A stretch of 7,059 nucleotides of DNA from Pseudonocardiaceae bacterium (GTDB taxonomy: Bacteria; Actinomycetota; Actinomycetes; Mycobacteriales; Pseudonocardiaceae). The stretch covers positions 1 to 7,059 of the forward strand of contig JAICSB010000162.1 in assembly GCA_025937115.1 (NCBI GenBank), given 5' to 3'. Of the stretch, positions 1 through 6,078 are shown piece by piece (position 1 is the stretch's first letter; each line of letters starts with the position of its first letter). The notes below the pieces were generated by a model, which saw only the letters and a program-made list of their open reading frames with translations, was not told where the DNA came from and did no database searches. The translations under genes and the position numbers were made by a program.

Positions 1-163
1 ATATGCTGGTAAAACAACTTGAGCATGAAAGTCTGACGCTAGCGTTCCCCGTGTGCCGGCTAATGTACCCGCTGGCAATTTATTCGGTTCCGCACGCCGC
101 AGTTCGCTCGACCATCTAGGTCGGCGTTGGACCCTCAGGCCGCGAACCCGTATCACCATGAAG

Positions 164-170
164 AAAGGGG
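164..170 (+). promoter_or_regulatory. Ribosome binding site of the 142-aa gene
   Basis: A purine-rich AAAGGGG lies 9 nt before the ATG at 180. It supports that ATG as the real start and supports the reading frame over the longer overlapping frame that begins at 53, whose product is Arg/Pro-rich and of low complexity. Confidence 0.55.
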
Positions 171-179
171 CAGGCGATC

Positions 180-608
180 ATGTCCGCATACTACCCCGGT
201 CCGCGTTCTTACGACGAGGATGCCCCCCTCCCCTCGCGACTGCACCCGCTAGCGCGGCACCGTGCCTTGCAGGCCGCACGCGCACACCAGCGAAACAAGC
301 AGCAGCTTGCCTGGCGTGTGCAGGACGTCCTCGCCGGATGCGGCCTGGTCCAGACCGACTACAGCATCGCCTGCGGCCGTGTCGTCCACATTCCTCAGGT
401 GGTCTCGGTGGTCACCGGCCCAGTGGCACAAGTGAAGCTCCGCCTCGTGGTCGGCCAGATGCCCGAGCACTTCACCGCGCAAGCCCGGGCACTCGCATAC
501 CATCTGCGAGCGGACGAAGTCAGCATTGTCCCGCTCGAACCCCCCTTCCTCCGGCTGGACTGGCGACGCGGGGAGCAGACCGATGAGATCACCCGGCGGG
601 CCGCATGA
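180..608 (+). CDS. Small protein resembling the N-terminal domain of actinobacterial FtsK/TraB-type translocases; probably a truncated remnant
   Basis: This gene encodes 142 residues. After a basic, helical start (residues about 20-55) comes an alpha/beta stretch: VVSVVTGPVAQVKLRLVVGQ, then a helix of the pattern F-T-A-Q-A-R-A-L-A, then a strand pair ending in LRLDWRR. From memory, this arrangement (residue patterns 'P.V..V..GP', 'LRLVVGQMPE', 'A.ALA..L', 'V.IVP..P..LRLD') matches the short domain ahead of the P-loop ATPase in actinomycete FtsK/SpoIIIE-like plasmid and ICE transfer proteins. Those proteins continue for several hundred residues; here translation stops at 606-608 and no Walker motif follows. 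No signal peptide or membrane segment is visible. The start is supported by the AAAGGGG at 164-170. It may be a decayed conjugation gene or an intact stand-alone small protein. It is separated from the downstream operon by a hairpin and a long gap, so a functional link is unlikely. Confidence 0.6.
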   Translation: MSAYYPGPRSYDEDAPLPSRLHPLARHRALQAARAHQRNKQQLAWRVQDVLAGCGLVQTDYSIACGRVVHIPQVVSVVTGPVAQVKLRLVVGQMPEHFTAQARALAYHLRADEVSIVPLEPPFLRLDWRRGEQTDEITRRAA

Positions 609-672
609 TGGTGAAGGGCGAGTCGATGCCTCTGTGAGCGTCGTCGCGGTGCGTCTCACTGGAGATCACTAG

Positions 673-692
673 GCAAGCTAGGCCCGACTTCG
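673..692 (+). repeat. 19-bp tandem duplication, first copy
   Basis: GCAAGCTAGGCCCGACTTCG occurs at 673-692 and again at 692-711. The period is exactly 19 bp and the two copies share the G at 692. The second copy is the left arm plus loop of the hairpin at 692-726. This copy can also pair with the same right arm (16 bp, 672-687 with 712-727, with a longer loop). Replication slippage on a terminator arm is the simplest origin; a two-state switch is an alternative. Confidence 0.8.
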
Positions 693-726
693 CAAGCTAG
701 GCCCGACTTCGTCGGGCCTAGCTTGC
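692..726 (+). terminator. Perfect 15-bp hairpin, probable transcription terminator
   Basis: The left arm GCAAGCTAGGCCCGA (692-706) is the exact reverse complement of TCGGGCCTAGCTTGC (712-726). The loop is CTTCG, which can close by one further C-G pair. The stem is G/C-rich and lies 84 nt after the small gene. It has no long T-run behind it, which is usual for actinomycete terminators. It could instead be a bidirectional insulator, an integration-site scar or an RNA element, since the arm is duplicated upstream. Confidence 0.65.
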
Positions 727-878
727 CGTTAGGCATAGGTCGGTTCACGCTTACGCCCGCGCCGGCACCATCCGGACCAAGCTGATCCACGCTCAGCGGC
801 GGCATCGCCCGCTTCCCGCACCGCAAGACATTTTTGTGCACTCGGCGAGCGGGGTAACATCTCACGACAGCTGTAGCT

Positions 879-899
879 CGTTACGCTCATAGAGTAACG
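879..899. promoter_or_regulatory. Imperfect palindrome, possible operator
   Basis: CGTTAC at 879-884 and GTAACG at 894-899 form inverted 6-bp arms, with partial pairing continuing inward (C886-G892, T887-A891). It lies about 190 bp before the operon's first gene, a plausible place for a regulator site. Arms this short can arise by chance, and no known operator consensus is matched. Confidence 0.2.
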
Positions 900-1091
900 G
901 ATTCAGGCTGCGGCGCGCTGGTCGTACAGCCGTGTCGATCGCTTCGTATCACGCAGGCGGCGGTTGTCCGAGGGAGCGCAGCGCTGTCACAGTGGAGGTG
1001 CGGATACTGATCGACCTATCATCACACACCAGTGGTCGGGGACCGTAGTTCCGGAGCTCCCTCCAGGTAACCGACTGTAGAGACGGACGAG

Positions 1092-1760
1092 ATGGGCCCA
1101 CAGGACCGCTCTGACGACGCGGCCGCCGAACGATTGCTCCACCCGGCCGAACCGGCGGAGCAGTTGATGCACCCCAAGAAGAACGGCCACGTCGAGGGCG
1201 AGCCGGCCGTCTTGGCCTTGGCGGACGCGTCGCCGTTGTCTGCCGAGCTCGCCTTGCGTCTCACCGCGATCGAGGCAGGACTTGCCGAGGTAGCGCAACG
1301 ATTCGCCGGCGAGAATGCCCGGGCAGTCGCCAGGGAGCGAGTGATCGACCGCCAGCACGAGGAGATCGAACGGCTCAAAGTGATCGAGCGGGCCGGCCAG
1401 CTGCGGCCGATCGTCACGGACCTGTGCCGGCTGCGCAATGGTCTGCTGCGGCAGGCCGGGACTATCCCCGACGAGATAACCGGGCCGCAGGTCACCACCC
1501 TGCTCGATTCGTTCGCCGGGACCGTCGAGGAGATCCTGGAGCGCTGCGGCGTCGTCGTCCTGCCCCGGGATGTGGGCGCCCCCTTCGCGTCGAGCCGCCA
1601 GGAGGTCACCGCAGTCGTGGAGATCGACCACCCCGAGCGGGACGGCACGGTTGCCGACGTGGTGCAGGACGGTTACGCGGAGATTCACAATGGAAAGGTC
1701 GTCGTACCGGCTCGCGTCAGGGTTCACCGTTATGTGACGAAGGAGAAAACGGATGACTGA
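1092..1760 (+). CDS. GrpE-family nucleotide exchange factor, divergent
   Basis: It is predicted to release ADP from its partner Hsp70, encoded by the next gene, resetting the chaperone cycle in the cytoplasm. Of 222 residues, 1-45 are a variable, probably disordered tail. Residues about 48-100 form a charged, heptad-like helix (AELALRLTAIEAGLAEV, then RERVIDRQHEEIERLK) that fits the GrpE dimerisation coiled coil. Residues 101-150 match the four-helix-bundle region. Residues 152-215 match the C-terminal beta domain: EVTAVVEIDHPERDGTVADV followed by VVQDGYAEIHNGKVVVPARV, with the conserved Gly194 and Pro206 of the GrpE 'G-Y...R-P-A-x-V-x-V' block. The first ATG (1092) has no clear ribosome site. 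An in-frame ATG at 1167 has GGAG at 1157-1160 with 6-nt spacing and would give 197 residues, so the true start is open. The stop overlaps the Hsp70 start by 8 bp, implying translational coupling. Sequence drift from housekeeping GrpE suggests a dedicated paralogue. Confidence 0.83.
   Translation: MGPQDRSDDAAAERLLHPAEPAEQLMHPKKNGHVEGEPAVLALADASPLSAELALRLTAIEAGLAEVAQRFAGENARAVARERVIDRQHEEIERLKVIERAGQLRPIVTDLCRLRNGLLRQAGTIPDEITGPQVTTLLDSFAGTVEEILERCGVVVLPRDVGAPFASSRQEVTAVVEIDHPERDGTVADVVQDGYAEIHNGKVVVPARVRVHRYVTKEKTDD
1740..1745 (+). promoter_or_regulatory. Strong ribosome binding site of the Hsp70 gene
   Basis: AAGGAG lies 7 nt before the ATG at 1753, inside the end of the grpE-like gene. It fixes the Hsp70 start and is the best Shine-Dalgarno sequence in the window, so the Hsp70 may be made in excess of its neighbours. 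Confidence 0.75.
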
Positions 1761-3417
1761 GGGTGCCGATGGGGCGGCCCGAGTCTTCGGTATCGACCTA
1801 GGAACCACCTACTCCGCGATCGCCTATATCGATGAGACTGGGCGGCCGACCGTGTGCCGCAATGACAACAACGCCGAGATCACACCGTCAGTCGTGCAGT
1901 TCGCGACGCCGACGAACGTCGTGGTCGGTGAGTCGGCCAAGCAATCGGCTTTCATCGACGCCGACAGTGTCGTAAGCCTCATCAAGCGGCAGATGGGCGA
2001 GGACCGGGAGTACGAGTTCCACGGCGAGGTCCACACGCCGGAATCGATCTCGGCGCTGATCCTACGCCGCCTGGCCACCGACGCCGCGAACTACACGAAC
2101 GGTCCTGTCGAGCAAGTGGTGATCAGCGTGCCCGCATACTTCGGTGCGCGGCAGAAGGAGGCCACGAACAAGGCCGGTCTGATCGCTGGACTCGACGTTG
2201 TAGGCATCCTGCCCGAGCCAGTGGCTGCCGCCGTGCACTACGACCTGACTAGGGGCGGCGCCGACAAAACGGTGCTCGTCTACGACCTCGGCGGCGGCAC
2301 GTTCGACACGACAGTGATTCATGTGGGCGCCAGCGAGATCACGGTCGTGTGCACCGATGGCGATACCAACCTGGGTGGTGCGGACTGGGACGCCCGGCTG
2401 CGTGACCACCTCCTGGAGCGCTTCGTCGCCGACGCCGCACCCCTGGAGTCTCCTGGAGACGACGCCGAGTTCCTTCAGGAGATCGAAAATAAGGCCGAGG
2501 AGCTCAAACGACAGCTGTCGTTGCAGGAAAGCCGGCCGGTGCAGCTGCGGTTCGCCGGAGTCGCGGCGCGAATCCAGGTCACCCGGGCCGAATTCGAGAT
2601 GATGACCGCAGACCTGCTGGACCGAACTATCGAGATCGTGCGGCGCACGCTGAACACGTTGGAACAGCGCTCACCGGGCGCGACGATCGACGAGGTGCTA
2701 CTCGTCGGCGGGTCCACGCGCATGCCAATGGTGCTGGCCCGGCTGGCCAAGGAGTTCGGCTGGGATCCGAAGCTGCATGACCCGGAGTTGGCTGTCGCCA
2801 AGGGCGCCGCGATCTTCGCGCTGTCCCGAGTTGTGTACAAGATGCAGCGGGAGGCCAAGGAAGGCGCCGGCAGCGAGACTGAGGCGCAGTGTGAGGCGGC
2901 CAAGGTCATCACGGAGGTCGCCCGCCAGTACGGCATATCCGAGGAGACGGTCAGGCATCTTTCCAGCAAAAAGACTCACAGCGTTCTTTCGAAGGCATTC
3001 GGCGTGGGAATGCACGATCGCGACACCGGCCGGGATTACGTCAAGCACCTGGCGTCCGCCAACGATCCGCTGCCCACCGGCGACCGCACCCTCCCTGCCG
3101 AGACCATCGATCACAACCAGACCGAAGTGCTCATCCAGCTCTACGAGCAGGCTGGCACGGTGGTGAGCGAGGAACGGTCGGCGAACAACCCGCTTGACGA
3201 CGGCAGCGGCTGCATCACGGGCATCCCGCCGCAGCCGGTGGGGAAGCTCGCGAAGATTGACATCGTCATGTCCATCGACGAGGACGGTTTGCTGCAGCTG
3301 CGGGCCACCGAGCGCAGCACCGGCAACGAACTGGTCATCAGGGTCACAGTGGGCTTGTCCACCGAGCAGCTCGGGCACGCCATCCACGCTGTCTCCAAGA
3401 TCTCGATCTCGAGCTGA
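1753..3417 (+). CDS. Hsp70/DnaK-family ATPase without a helical lid
   Basis: This is a cytoplasmic ATP-driven chaperone of 554 residues (housekeeping DnaK is about 610-640). The nucleotide-binding domain (about 10-360) is intact: phosphate 1 motif DLGTTYS (15-21), catalytic-type Lys78 in IKRQMG, connect region around EPVAAAVHYD (from 155), phosphate 2 motif DLGGGTFD (178-185, with Thr183 matching DnaK Thr199), and adenosine motif LLVGGSTRMP (316-325). The usual VLLLDVTPL linker is absent. In its place is a charged stretch of about 45 residues (362-408) with a helix-turn-helix-like VARQYGISEETVRHL (389-403). Then comes a substrate-binding beta domain (about 409-540) with recognisable SKAFGVG, DHNQTEVLIQLYEQ (from 453) and SIDEDGLLQLRATE blocks. 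The protein ends soon after the first lid-helix turn (LSTEQLGHAIHAVSK), so the alpha-helical lid and the EEVD-like tail are missing. It overlaps grpE by 8 bp and is followed after 5 nt by the beta-domain protein. ATP hydrolysis is expected; client trapping without a lid would be fast and weak, favouring a dedicated client or switch role. Confidence 0.92.
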   Translation: MTEGADGAARVFGIDLGTTYSAIAYIDETGRPTVCRNDNNAEITPSVVQFATPTNVVVGESAKQSAFIDADSVVSLIKRQMGEDREYEFHGEVHTPESISALILRRLATDAANYTNGPVEQVVISVPAYFGARQKEATNKAGLIAGLDVVGILPEPVAAAVHYDLTRGGADKTVLVYDLGGGTFDTTVIHVGASEITVVCTDGDTNLGGADWDARLRDHLLERFVADAAPLESPGDDAEFLQEIENKAEELKRQLSLQESRPVQLRFAGVAARIQVTRAEFEMMTADLLDRTIEIVRRTLNTLEQRSPGATIDEVLLVGGSTRMPMVLARLAKEFGWDPKLHDPELAVAKGAAIFALSRVVYKMQREAKEGAGSETEAQCEAAKVITEVARQYGISEETVRHLSSKKTHSVLSKAFGVGMHDRDTGRDYVKHLASANDPLPTGDRTLPAETIDHNQTEVLIQLYEQAGTVVSEERSANNPLDDGSGCITGIPPQPVGKLAKIDIVMSIDEDGLLQLRATERSTGNELVIRVTVGLSTEQLGHAIHAVSKISISS

Positions 3418-3422
3418 CGCAG

Positions 3423-6077
3423 GTGGTCGGCTTTGATCCTCGGGCCTACGAGGACCAGGTGCTCAAGCCGTTGCGCAAACGGCTGCCGCACCTTTCCGAC
3501 GATCTGCTGACGCGCTACGCGGTCGACCTGACCATGGATTCCGCCGCGCTGCGCGGGCGCATCGATAGCGTGGTCCGGTTGTGGAACAAAGCGGCGATGA
3601 AGGCCGGGCCGACCGGCCTGGTGTGCCAGCAGTTACTGCGCAAGCACGCGGAGCTTCAGTGCGGTGGGAGCGCGGACCTCACGAGCCCGCGGTGGTGGCA
3701 GGCCCGGGAGGCGGTCCGCCACGAGCAGCTCGGGTCGGACATCGTTGACTTAGCCGCATTGCTGGAGTCGAGCCACGGCGAGCTCGGTGTGATCACGCAC
3801 AACCAGCTGCGGGCGGCGGCCGCCGCCCATCCCACACTCGGGGATGCCGAGATCAACCAAGCCTGCATGGCCGCCGGACTGCAGATCGTAGAACCGGTCG
3901 AGCTTCCGACCGCCGCCGGGATGCGCGGCAGGTTTGAGAGCCTGAACATCAAGCTCCTCGCCGCAGGTGTCGACAGCATCCCGCGACTGCTGTTCCCTGA
4001 TCTGTCCACGTTCGGCCTGCTCGACGGGTTCACCGTGACCCCGTTGCCTGCGGACCGGGACGCGGCGCTGTCGCAGAAGGTCGCCGAGAAGCGCGGAAAG
4101 GATCTGGACAAAGCGCCGGACAGCCCGGCGACCCGCGCGAACCGGGAAGCCGTGGGCATCCTGGTCAGTGAGGCCAACGGCGGCGCAGACCTCACCGCGC
4201 TCGCCCTGTTCCACTTGCTGCAGGAGGTACGGGACAAGCGCGCCGATGGCGCCCAGCCCCGCACGCTGTTCACCTTGCTGAGCCGCCGCGGATTGCAGGG
4301 TGCCGACGCGGGTCGGATCGCCGTGAGCGTGATTGCGGAGCCCGGTGTCCGCCGCGACTCGCTTGCGGCCGTCACCCACCTGCTGGCGGCGGGGAAACTG
4401 GTCGCCGCGCAACAGCTCACAACCACTCTTGCCGGCCCGCAGGGTGAGACCGCGCGCGAGGCCGTGCAGCGCCAACGCGAGCAGGTGGAAAGTTTGCGCC
4501 GGGCCGCCGCGGAGGATCTGCGTGCCGGCCGCGACGAGCAGGCCCGGGCGCGGCTGCGGGAGGCGCTCGGGTTGGCCCGCGACCTTTCAGAGCTGATCGA
4601 ACAGCTTACGACGGTGCCGGCCGCGCCGGTCGTCGCGGTCACCGCGGACGCCGACGGTTGCGGCGTCCGCATCGCCTGGCGCCCGGCGTTCGATCACAGC
4701 GACGCGACCACCTTCCGGGTGGTCCGCAGGGAAGGCCGCGAGCCTGCCAGCGCTGACGACGGCCGCGAGGTACCGATTCGGTCCGGGCACTCGACCGCTG
4801 ACGAGGCTCCCCCGGTTGGGCGGCGAGTGCACTACGCGGTGTTCGCGCGCACCGCGGGCGGGCAGTGGTCGCGCCCCGCCTGCGCCACGGCACAGATCGT
4901 TCCTCCTGTCAGCGACGTGGTGGTCGAGGGCGGCAGCAACATCGTCACCGGACGCTGGCGGGTCCACCCCGACGTCGCGGCCGTCGAGGTCCACCGCGCC
5001 GTCGGCGTCTCGGAGGACCGGGGCGAGCTGGTGGCCGTTGACCGCAACCGCGCGTTCTGCGATGGCACAGCCGTAGATGGCGTTCGGTACTTCTACACGC
5101 TGGTCGCCTGCTACCCGCATCCCGACGGTTGCGGTGCGGTGCGTTCCGCGCCCGTGGTCGTGCACGGCGCGACCCGCCCGGAGGCACAACCAGTCACACT
5201 GACCGCGACGCCCACCACCGGTGCGGGCCTGATGGCACGGCTGTCCTGGTCGCAGCGCCCCGGCAACGAGATCGTCGTCCGGAGTTCGCCGCAGCCGTGC
5301 CCGTGGGAGTACGGCCAGGTCGTGGCGCTGGCGGAGCTGGCGAGTTACGGCATCGAGCTCGATGGCACGCGCACCGCGAAGGACGAGTCGATGACACTCG
5401 TCGCAGCGGTACTCCCCGGTCGTTCCTACTGCGTGCCGTTCACCCTCGGTGCTGACGGCGCGGTCCGCGGGCAGGACGCCGTCGTGGCCATGGTGGATCC
5501 GGTGCGCCGGCTGCGGGCTCAGCGGTTCGGCGACGATGTCCGCGTCACGTGGCTGTGGCCAGACAAAGTGAGCGCAGCCGACGTGTGCTGGGCAGGCGGC
5601 AGGCGTCGCATCACCTTGCAGCAATACCGCGACGAGGGCGGCTGCCAGCTCCGCGGCTTCCTGGGGGCCCCGCGGGTCGAGGTGTGCGCCGTCATGCTCG
5701 ACGAAAGCGGGGCAAGCCGCTCGGACATGATGTCGGTAGTTGTCGAGGAGCGACCACCACCGCTGACTTACCAGCTGCGCCGCCGCGGCTACCACCTCTT
5801 CAGCGGTGTCACGTGCGTTGTGACGCTCTCCGGTGCAGAGCCTATCTCCGGGGTCACCGTGATCATCGTGGCCGCGGCTGGACACGCCATGCCGCTATCG
5901 CCGCAGGCGGGAGTGGAGCTGCTTCGGCAGCCGGTCGTGATCGACCCTGCGGTGCCGGTGGTGCTGGAGGTGTCCGTCCCGCGGTTGACCAAGCCGTACT
6001 GGTTGCGGTGCTTCCTTGCCGAACCCGCAGCCGCCCTTCTCGTCGATCCGCCAGTCGGCCAGTTGAAGGTGTCCTGA
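3423..6077 (+). CDS. Large scaffold-like protein: helical N-terminal half, coiled coil, and fibronectin-III-like beta domains
   Basis: This gene encodes 884 residues with no signal peptide or membrane segment, so it is probably cytoplasmic. Residues 1-75 form a compact, basic helical module (YEDQVLKPLRKRLPHLSDDL). Residues 118-158 (GVITHNQLRAAAAAHPTLGD and on to a strand ending VEPVELP) look like a small winged-helix-like or helical repeat unit. Residues 225-335 are helical. Residues about 338-397 are an Arg/Glu/Ala-rich coiled coil (QREQVESLRRAAAEDLRAGR). From residue 398 come beta domains with the Fn3 signature 'V-x-I-x-W-x-P ... Y-x-V-x-A': about 398-493 (VRIAWRPAFDHSDATTFRVV, later VHYAVFART), 494-586 (VTGRWRVHPDVAAVEVHRAV, later YFYTLVACY), 587-690 (ARLSWSQRPG), and 692-777 (DDVRVTWLWPDKVSAADVCW). 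A final degenerate beta domain spans 778-884. The GTG start follows the Hsp70 stop by 5 nt with no good ribosome site, suggesting coupling. No catalytic motif is visible. It is probably the Hsp70 client, co-chaperone or assembly scaffold for the GTPase encoded next; that role is inferred. Confidence 0.75.
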   Translation: MVGFDPRAYEDQVLKPLRKRLPHLSDDLLTRYAVDLTMDSAALRGRIDSVVRLWNKAAMKAGPTGLVCQQLLRKHAELQCGGSADLTSPRWWQAREAVRHEQLGSDIVDLAALLESSHGELGVITHNQLRAAAAAHPTLGDAEINQACMAAGLQIVEPVELPTAAGMRGRFESLNIKLLAAGVDSIPRLLFPDLSTFGLLDGFTVTPLPADRDAALSQKVAEKRGKDLDKAPDSPATRANREAVGILVSEANGGADLTALALFHLLQEVRDKRADGAQPRTLFTLLSRRGLQGADAGRIAVSVIAEPGVRRDSLAAVTHLLAAGKLVAAQQLTTTLAGPQGETAREAVQRQREQVESLRRAAAEDLRAGRDEQARARLREALGLARDLSELIEQLTTVPAAPVVAVTADADGCGVRIAWRPAFDHSDATTFRVVRREGREPASADDGREVPIRSGHSTADEAPPVGRRVHYAVFARTAGGQWSRPACATAQIVPPVSDVVVEGGSNIVTGRWRVHPDVAAVEVHRAVGVSEDRGELVAVDRNRAFCDGTAVDGVRYFYTLVACYPHPDGCGAVRSAPVVVHGATRPEAQPVTLTATPTTGAGLMARLSWSQRPGNEIVVRSSPQPCPWEYGQVVALAELASYGIELDGTRTAKDESMTLVAAVLPGRSYCVPFTLGADGAVRGQDAVVAMVDPVRRLRAQRFGDDVRVTWLWPDKVSAADVCWAGGRRRITLQQYRDEGGCQLRGFLGAPRVEVCAVMLDESGASRSDMMSVVVEERPPPLTYQLRRRGYHLFSGVTCVVTLSGAEPISGVTVIIVAAAGHAMPLSPQAGVELLRQPVVIDPAVPVVLEVSVPRLTKPYWLRCFLAEPAAALLVDPPVGQLKVS
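6065..6069 (+). promoter_or_regulatory. Ribosome binding site of the GTPase gene
   Basis: GAAGG lies 9 nt before the ATG at 6079, inside the last codons of the scaffold-like gene. Together with the 1-nt gap between the stop and this ATG, it fixes the start and implies coupled translation. Confidence 0.6.
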
Positions 6078-6078
6078 G

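Larger units (their letters stand above)
609..1091. other. Non-coding gap between the small gene and the chaperone operon
   Basis: No convincing gene is seen on either strand in this 483-bp gap. It holds a 10-codon reading frame at 605-637 that overlaps the preceding stop as ATGA, a tandem repeat and hairpin at 673-727, and an imperfect palindrome at 879-899. A weak promoter-like pair (TTGTGC at 834-839 and TAACAT at 855-860, 15-nt spacer) is present, but the spacing is short. The grpE-like gene needs a promoter somewhere here. I found no tRNA-like cloverleaf and no CIRCE or HAIR heat-shock operator. The minus-strand frame at 656-865 simply reads through the hairpin and is not supported. Confidence 0.6.

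Noticed and set aside
19..42. CTTGAGC near the left edge as a possible HAIR (HspR) half site
   Set aside because: The required inverted second half is missing at the proper spacing, and it precedes the wrong gene.
3..119. 38-codon frame at the window's left edge
   Set aside because: It has no ribosome site visible in the window and no recognisable motif. It could be the tail of an upstream gene, but nothing supports that.
53..586. Open frame of 177 codons on the plus strand
   Set aside because: Its Arg/Pro/Ala-rich product has no domain pattern and overlaps the better-supported frame at 180-608, which has a good ribosome site and ordered alpha/beta sequence.
605..637. 10-codon frame overlapping the small gene's stop as ATGA
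   Set aside because: It is too short to call a gene; noted only as possible debris of a truncated operon partner.
656..865. Minus-strand 69-codon frame
   Set aside because: It reads through the terminator-like hairpin and the duplicated arm and has no protein-like pattern.
906..931. GGCTG...CAGCC inverted repeat
   Set aside because: The 5-bp arms around a 16-nt loop are expected by chance at this base composition.
987..1808. Minus-strand 273-codon frame opposite the grpE-like gene
   Set aside because: It is an antisense shadow typical of high-GC coding DNA. The plus strand carries clear GrpE features.
4965..5126. Two HPD tripeptides (residues 515-517 and 566-568 of the 884-aa protein), the hallmark of J-domains
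   Set aside because: Both lie within Fn3-like beta domains, without the flanking helices of a J-domain, so they are coincidental.
4587..5885. Minus-strand 432-codon frame opposite the beta-domain region
   Set aside because: It is rich in His/Arg/Ala with no domain pattern. The plus strand shows repeated Fn3-like signatures and is operon-coupled.
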